Assembly (NCBI GenBank): GCA_002506105.1
Contig: DAWU01000002.1
Span: forward strand, 1-27,468
Direction of reading: 5' to 3'
DNA length: 27,468 nucleotides
Origin: Methanolinea sp. UBA275
GTDB taxonomy: Archaea; Halobacteriota; Methanomicrobia; Methanomicrobiales; Methanospirillaceae
A program made the position numbers and the translations under genes. Within the stretch, counting starts at the first letter, position 1, and every line of letters begins with the position of its first letter. The notes beneath the pieces were generated by a model. The model had not been told where the DNA came from and made no database searches. It was given only the letters and a program-made list of their open reading frames with translations. This document shows, piece by piece, positions 23,489 through 27,468 of this stretch.

Positions 23489-24354
23489 TTCCGTATCCCC
23501 TCCACAAGATGCACCCCTTTCTCAGCCGGGTGAAGGATATAGGTGTCCCCCATGCCTGAAAGGACGTGTAGCGCTTCCTCCCCGAATGCAAAGACACCGT
23601 TTCCGAGCATCGTCATTGTCGCAGGAATGCCCGCTCGTTCACAGGCAGAGAGGGCGGAAAGAACCTCAGGCGGCGCGAGTCCGCTCCCGATCGTAAACTT
23701 CCTTGAGAGATGGAAAAAATCCATTGCATTCCGCGGACAGCGCCCGGGATATGCCTGGATCACCCGGGCCATCGCCTCCGGTGAACCGAGCACCTGCGGC
23801 GACGGGAGTGGCCCGAACACAACAGCACAGAGCGTATCAGGCAGGTCAAATTTCCGGTCAATTACCGCTTTGATCCCTGCACCCTTCCTGCAGTCCCTAC
23901 CCCCTCCCATGCATGCAGCGACGTCGCCCAGACCCGTTTTATGCACGATCTCTGCCTCGTGGGCGAACGCCCCGCACTCAAATGGCGAGAGATCGAGTGA
24001 GAAGAGTTCGTTCACGGCCGTTGCAGTGGAGAGAAGGGCTGCTGCTGAAAGGCCGAACCCCGCTCCAATCGGGAGTGAACATTCTGTCCTTACCCGTGCG
24101 GTCACTCCCATCTTCATGAGCATGTACTCGACTGGCGGGGCACTGGTGAGGGCTTCGATGAGAGTGCCGGTTCCCGAATCCCGGCGCTCCACGGAGATCT
24201 TCGTGATATCTGAAATCCAGACGGTGGTGGTTACTCCTTCAGATATCACTATCCCTGCACCAAGGCTCCCGGTGCTTCCCGGATCTCTGCCATAGATGGG
24301 TCTGAAGTATCCGGAAAGGTGGCCGGGACAACATGCAATGGCACAGGCAGACAT
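23485..24354 (-). CDS. Pantoate kinase (GHMP superfamily)
   Basis: The enzyme phosphorylates pantoate with ATP, the first step of the archaeal CoA branch. GHMP marks are the N-terminal CCPGHLSGYF and GSTGSLGAGIV segments, the glycine-rich ATP loop LPIGAGFGLSAAAL (about residues 94-107), KTGLGDVAACMGGG (about 137-150), and the C-terminal TMTMLGNGVFAFG. I prefer the ATG at 24354, giving 289 residues starting MSACAIACCPG; a GTG at 24363 adds three. It is followed in the operon by the ligase that uses its product. A 95-base gap separates it from coaBC, with a possible weak TATA-like site (CTTAAGTTTC near 24409-24418). Confidence 0.92.
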   Translation of the reverse strand: MSACAIACCPGHLSGYFRPIYGRDPGSTGSLGAGIVISEGVTTTVWISDITKISVERRDSGTGTLIEALTSAPPVEYMLMKMGVTARVRTECSLPIGAGFGLSAAALLSTATAVNELFSLDLSPFECGAFAHEAEIVHKTGLGDVAACMGGGRDCRKGAGIKAVIDRKFDLPDTLCAVVFGPLPSPQVLGSPEAMARVIQAYPGRCPRNAMDFFHLSRKFTIGSGLAPPEVLSALSACERAGIPATMTMLGNGVFAFGEEALHVLSGMGDTYILHPAEKGVHLVEGIRK

Positions 24355-24435
24355 GGAAATCACAGGACTTGGCGCGATAGTTCGTTCTTCCAGCAGATTC
24401 GTGTTTGAAACTTAAGAAAGTGACCCGGTTGAAAG

Positions 24436-24456
24436 GGGAGAAGAGACCATTCTCCC
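24436..24456 (-). terminator. Hairpin directly after coaBC
   Basis: GGGAGAA (24436-24442) and TTCTCCC (24450-24456) form a perfect 7-base stem with a 7-base loop, two bases beyond the coaBC stop. No long T-run follows on the minus strand, so it may be an attenuator or RNA-processing site between coaBC and the pantoate kinase pair. Confidence 0.45.
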
Positions 24457-24458
24457 GC

Positions 24459-25625
24459 CTATTTCCCTGTGAGGGAAAAGATCTCCATGGCTGATGAGAG
24501 GATCTCTTCTGCGACAGACTCCTTACTGCCTGCAACTTCACGGGAGCTCCCGTCTTTCATAAGAATAGTCACTCTGGTCTTTTCCTCTCCCATCACCGAC
24601 GGTTCATTGGCGACCACGAGCCCGATGCTCTCCGCGAGCATGGCTTTTCCTGCAGGGAGCGGATCGCCGGATACCTTGAACGCGATTGTCGGAATATGGT
24701 GACGGTTCACCACCTCGCTGATGATCTTCGGGAGAGGATCCAGATGAATGGTTGCAGGGCCTCCACCCGGGATTTTGCCGGGAATCGGTCTCGGCCGGAA
24801 ATCTGACACCGCTGCCGCAGACACGAAGAGATCCACCGGATCGGTACTGCATATGCGAAGAACTTCGGACATCATCGTCCCCGCATCACCTGCATGGACA
24901 TTCTCCACAAGGGGGAAGCGGTCCCGGTGCACCACCGTCACTCTTGCGCCAAGCCGGAACGCCTGCATTGCCAGCGCCCGGCCCATCAATCCACTGGATC
25001 GTGTGGTCAGGACACGGACATCGTCGACCGGCTCCCTGCAGGGACCGCTCGTGACGAGCATGTGGCAGCCTTCGAGTGGTTTCCCAAGGAGTTCCCGTTC
25101 GCAGATGAGGAGGATTTCATCGATATCTGCTATCTTTGCTTTCCCTTCCTCACGCTTCGGACCGACCGTTACAATTCCCCATTTTTTCATGGTCTCGAGG
25201 CATCCCGCAACACCGGGGTGCCGGAACATGCTCTCGTGCATTGCAGGGGCTACGACGACCGGCATTCCCCTCCCGATCGCGGTCGTCGCAAATGTGGTGA
25301 CAGGAGTATCGTCGATACCTGATGCAATCTTGCAGAGCGTGTTTGCAGTTGCCGGTGCAATCAGCAGGAGATCCGCGGAACCCCCCTCGCCGCAGAACGT
25401 CACATGTTCCACGAGCCCCGTAATCGCGGTAACCACCGGCCTGCCCGTGGCATAGGTGAGCGCATCCGGGTGAATAATCCCGCATGCTGCCCTGCTCATG
25501 ACCGCCTGGACCATGGCACCTTTACGCCGGAGCGCATGCGCGAGCCTGATGCTCTCCACCGCAGCGATGCTTCCTGTCACCGCGAGGACGATCTCGCGGC
25601 CTTTCAGCGTGGGGGAGTCATTCAT
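24459..25625 (-). CDS. coaBC: Bifunctional phosphopantothenoylcysteine decarboxylase / phosphopantothenate--cysteine ligase
   Basis: The protein carries out the last two steps to 4'-phosphopantetheine. The N-terminal CoaC flavoprotein domain (about residues 1-185) has VTGSIAAVESIRLA, the active-site His in VEHVTF (about 73), the ADLLLIAPATANT motif (about 83-95) and VVAPAMHESMF (about 123-133), where the bacterial PxMN is PAMH. The C-terminal CoaB domain (about 186-388) has VTSGPCREPVDDVRVLTTRSSGLMG (about 191-215), FVSAAAVSDFRP (about 266-277) and IAFKVSGD. The 388 residues match the usual fused length. Its start overlaps taw2 as ATGA (25625-25622). It and the two genes downstream cover pantoate to phosphopantetheine. 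Confidence 0.95.
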   Translation of the reverse strand: MNDSPTLKGREIVLAVTGSIAAVESIRLAHALRRKGAMVQAVMSRAACGIIHPDALTYATGRPVVTAITGLVEHVTFCGEGGSADLLLIAPATANTLCKIASGIDDTPVTTFATTAIGRGMPVVVAPAMHESMFRHPGVAGCLETMKKWGIVTVGPKREEGKAKIADIDEILLICERELLGKPLEGCHMLVTSGPCREPVDDVRVLTTRSSGLMGRALAMQAFRLGARVTVVHRDRFPLVENVHAGDAGTMMSEVLRICSTDPVDLFVSAAAVSDFRPRPIPGKIPGGGPATIHLDPLPKIISEVVNRHHIPTIAFKVSGDPLPAGKAMLAESIGLVVANEPSVMGEEKTRVTILMKDGSSREVAGSKESVAEEILSSAMEIFSLTGK

Positions 25626-26491
25626 TCAACGGTCACGTCCTGCACGTAATGCCAGGTATGGGCACTCACTTTCTTTACCTTATGGGTCGTGATCGAGGCA
25701 CGGACTCCCAGGGATTCGAGAACCGATTCAATCGTTTTTGCGGCAATGCCGACTGAGTGAACATGAAGGGTGGTTCCCGGACCTGCATGGGAAAGGGCAT
25801 CGGGGAGCCGATCCATTGATGAGAAGTGACCCATGATGATCCGGTCATAGGTCCCTGTGAGGAGATCGCGGCAGTCTCCCAGTTCTGCGGTTGCGAGGTG
25901 CCCGACATTATTCATCCGGATATTTCTCACAAGGTAAGAGAAGGCATCGGGGTTGATTTCCATGGCGTGGACCCGCGCCCCGGCCCGCGCAACGGGCAGC
26001 GTGAAGTACCCTATCCCTGCATACATGTCCGCCACACGCTCCTCCGGGCGGACCAGTCCCCGGATCCGTTCTTTCTCTCCCCGGTTCCCCATTGAGAACA
26101 TGATCCGGGTCGGGTCGAGCATGTACGTGATCCCGGATTCCCTGTGGAACACTTCGGGCACCGTTCCGGCCAGGACTTCAGTGCGGGGAGTCCTCTCAAT
26201 TCCATGGCAGCCTTCGACCCACAGGACTCCCTGGGGATTCTTCCATTCCAGGATGGATTGTATCTCCTCATGGCTGGGGCGCTCACCCTGGAGGACTGCC
26301 ACGCTGCCCAGCATGTAATAGCCCCTGCCAGAGTAGGAGGTACGCGCCGGGAGCGTGGTGGTGAAAGGATACCCTTCCATCACCGGGACATATGCAGTGC
26401 CCCCTTCAACGAAAGGCCGCTTTGTCCTGTCGACCCATTCGGCTCCCTCGAGACTTTCGAGATCCTCTTCCGGAATGACCCGTGCCCTCAT
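25622..26491 (-). CDS. taw2: Taw2-type tRNA-Phe wybutosine precursor aminocarboxypropyltransferase
   Basis: The enzyme probably transfers the 3-amino-3-carboxypropyl group of S-adenosylmethionine to 4-demethylwyosine at position 37 of tRNA-Phe. The Rossmann core has VADMYAGIGYFTLPVAR (about residues 153-169) and MEINPDAFSYLVRNIRMNNV (about 176-195). The later DRIIMGHFSS (about 215-224) and LHVHSVG read like Taw2 rather than Trm5, which has an NLP motif at that point. The closing KVKKVSAHTWHYVQDVTVE also suits Taw2. I choose ATG at 26491, with GGTGA 5 bases upstream, inside the preceding stop region; a GTG at 26500 would add three residues. The size (289) fits. A Trm5-like activity cannot be wholly excluded. 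Confidence 0.85.
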   Translation of the reverse strand: MRARVIPEEDLESLEGAEWVDRTKRPFVEGGTAYVPVMEGYPFTTTLPARTSYSGRGYYMLGSVAVLQGERPSHEEIQSILEWKNPQGVLWVEGCHGIERTPRTEVLAGTVPEVFHRESGITYMLDPTRIMFSMGNRGEKERIRGLVRPEERVADMYAGIGYFTLPVARAGARVHAMEINPDAFSYLVRNIRMNNVGHLATAELGDCRDLLTGTYDRIIMGHFSSMDRLPDALSHAGPGTTLHVHSVGIAAKTIESVLESLGVRASITTHKVKKVSAHTWHYVQDVTVE

Positions 26492-26496
26492 CCCGA

Positions 26497-27468
26497 TCAC
26501 CCGAGCAGCACGAGGGTATCGCCATCCTCGATGACCCTGACGGATTCACCGGCAGGGATATCCCTCCACCGGGGTGCTGCAGTCTCCCTGGTGATTCCCG
26601 TCACCGGGTCGAGAATGCCAAGGAGATCACCGTCGCGGAATACCACCATCCGCACGGACGCTTCCGATTTGTGACCTGCCCTCCTCTCTACCTGCTGCTC
26701 GGGAACAGACCTCACAAGCCCCGATGCAAGGTCAAGGAACCGGACAGTCTTCCCGTCGACCCGGAGCACCTCGGCATACTTCCCGGATACGACAATGATA
26801 TCTCCCCTGGAATACCGGGGAAGGCGAACAGAATAGGTGATACGGAAGATCTGCTTTCCTGCTTTCTCCCCGATGAGTTTCGGGTGCGTGGTGCACCGGC
26901 CCCCGAGTTCCCTCACAATCGCGGCTGCGATCTCCTGGCCAATCCGCTGCGAACCAACCGTGATGTCTAGCCCGTCACGATGTTCGTCGACATCTGAAAT
27001 GAAGGAGAGGCGTTCACCGGACGCCATTAAGGATTCTTCCACACTATTGGCGATCCGGGACGCCTCACTGATCTCTCTTCCGGATGCCCGCCTTCCGGAT
27101 GCCCGAATCTGGACAACCCCCTCGTAATAACTCCCCGAGATCCTGCTGCAGCGGTCGCACTGCTCTTTCTTCCACTCTATCTCAACAATGCAGGATCCCT
27201 CGACACTGACACCGAAGAGTATCCCCGTGATCCGGCAGTGAACCCTGCTGCGGTTGGGACTCATCTCGGTAGTTGTTATCGCGAGGGAACTCTCTCTTAG
27301 CTGCGTATCGAGGTGGATTGTCCTCCTCACCAGTTCCTGGACGAGGTCGTCCCGGTTGAACGCAAAATCTGACCAGGTACCTGCCTCCTTGCGTGCGCCA
27401 CAGGTTGGGCATATCACCACCTTTACGCGGTCCGGGCATTCGAGCCAGCGGGTCTCTTTCACCCTGCA
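26497..27468 (-). CDS. nmd3: NMD3 family protein, N-terminus cut by the window edge
   Basis: Archaeal relatives of eukaryotic NMD3 act in large ribosomal subunit maturation and bind the 50S subunit. The frame stays open to the last base of the window, and its first two visible codons read Cys-Arg before KETRWLECPDRV, so the GTG at 27462 is unlikely to be the true start and an N-terminal zinc motif must lie outside. Visible marks are CPTCGA (about 18-23 of the portion from that GTG), CDRCSRISGSYYEGVVQIR (about 101-119), a helical GxEIAAAIV region, and a C-terminal pair of beta-barrel-like segments (about 220-321). Its stop lies 5 bases before the taw2 ATG, giving a nmd3-taw2-coaBC transcription unit. 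Confidence 0.9.
   Translation of the reverse strand, partial: CRVKETRWLECPDRVKVVICPTCGARKEAGTWSDFAFNRDDLVQELVRRTIHLDTQLRESSLAITTTEMSPNRSRVHCRITGILFGVSVEGSCIVEIEWKKEQCDRCSRISGSYYEGVVQIRASGRRASGREISEASRIANSVEESLMASGERLSFISDVDEHRDGLDITVGSQRIGQEIAAAIVRELGGRCTTHPKLIGEKAGKQIFRITYSVRLPRYSRGDIIVVSGKYAEVLRVDGKTVRFLDLASGLVRSVPEQQVERRAGHKSEASVRMVVFRDGDLLGILDPVTGITRETAAPRWRDIPAGESVRVIEDGDTLVLLG

Noticed and set aside
23543..24295. 250-codon open frame opposite pantoate kinase
   Set aside because: It is a shadow of a well-recognised GHMP kinase gene and its product is Ser/Pro/Arg-rich without domain resemblance.

Overview
The window looks like chromosomal DNA of a methanogenic archaeon, most likely order Methanomicrobiales. 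This is inferred from large secreted proteins with PKD domains and Thr/Pro linkers, a surface protein of the DUF3821 type, the archaeal pantoate kinase/phosphopantothenate synthetase route to CoA, NMD3, a Taw2-type wybutosine enzyme, an RFC small-subunit paralog, GGAGG/GGTGA ribosome sites, TATA boxes and T-rich terminators. Coding DNA is moderately GC-rich; the long intergenic stretches are strongly AT-rich with islands of GC-rich inverted repeats. There are no rRNA or tRNA genes, transposases, CRISPR arrays or phage genes.

Layout. 1-541 (minus): a YeeE/YedE-type sulfur transporter half and the first codons of the next gene. 746-10439 (minus): three large surface proteins, a 638-aa PKD protein, a 1096-aa S-layer-like protein with a Cys-rich section, and a 1168-aa protein with five PKD domains. 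They are interrupted by 0.93 kb of non-coding DNA (6006-6932) that holds stacked TATA boxes, two structured RNA-like segments and copy A of a repeated GC hairpin. 10911-12827 (plus): a poly-Gly tail-anchored secreted protein and a DUF1616 membrane protein. 12772-19226 (minus): a tightly overlapping seven-gene envelope cluster around a MoxR AAA+ ATPase and a DUF58 protein, with DUF4350-like and DUF4129-like partners and three uncharacterised membrane proteins. 19346-19840 (plus): a small secreted protein. 19841-20302: non-coding DNA with copy B of the GC hairpin. 20303-21667 (plus): an AIR synthase-related (PurM/HypE superfamily) protein, ending in a strong hairpin shared with the convergent strand. 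21754-27468 (minus): nmd3 (cut by the window edge), taw2, coaBC, pantoate kinase, 4-phosphopantoate--beta-alanine ligase and an RFC-like AAA+ protein.

How the genes fit together. The first 19 kb is largely devoted to the cell surface: anchored or S-layer-associated adhesin-like proteins, plus a MoxR/DUF58 cluster of the kind thought to act as a chaperone or maturation system for membrane or extracellular complexes. The last 6 kb is housekeeping: ribosome maturation, tRNA-Phe modification and three enzymes that take pantoate to 4'-phosphopantetheine.

The observations most worth follow-up are the two near-identical GC hairpin elements 13.5 kb apart in unrelated intergenic regions, the neighbouring structured segments at 6101-6172 and 6301-6417, the MoxR cluster without a transglutaminase gene, the shared poly-Gly cassette in three surface proteins, and the RFC-like protein whose Walker B acidic pair has become Glu-Gly.
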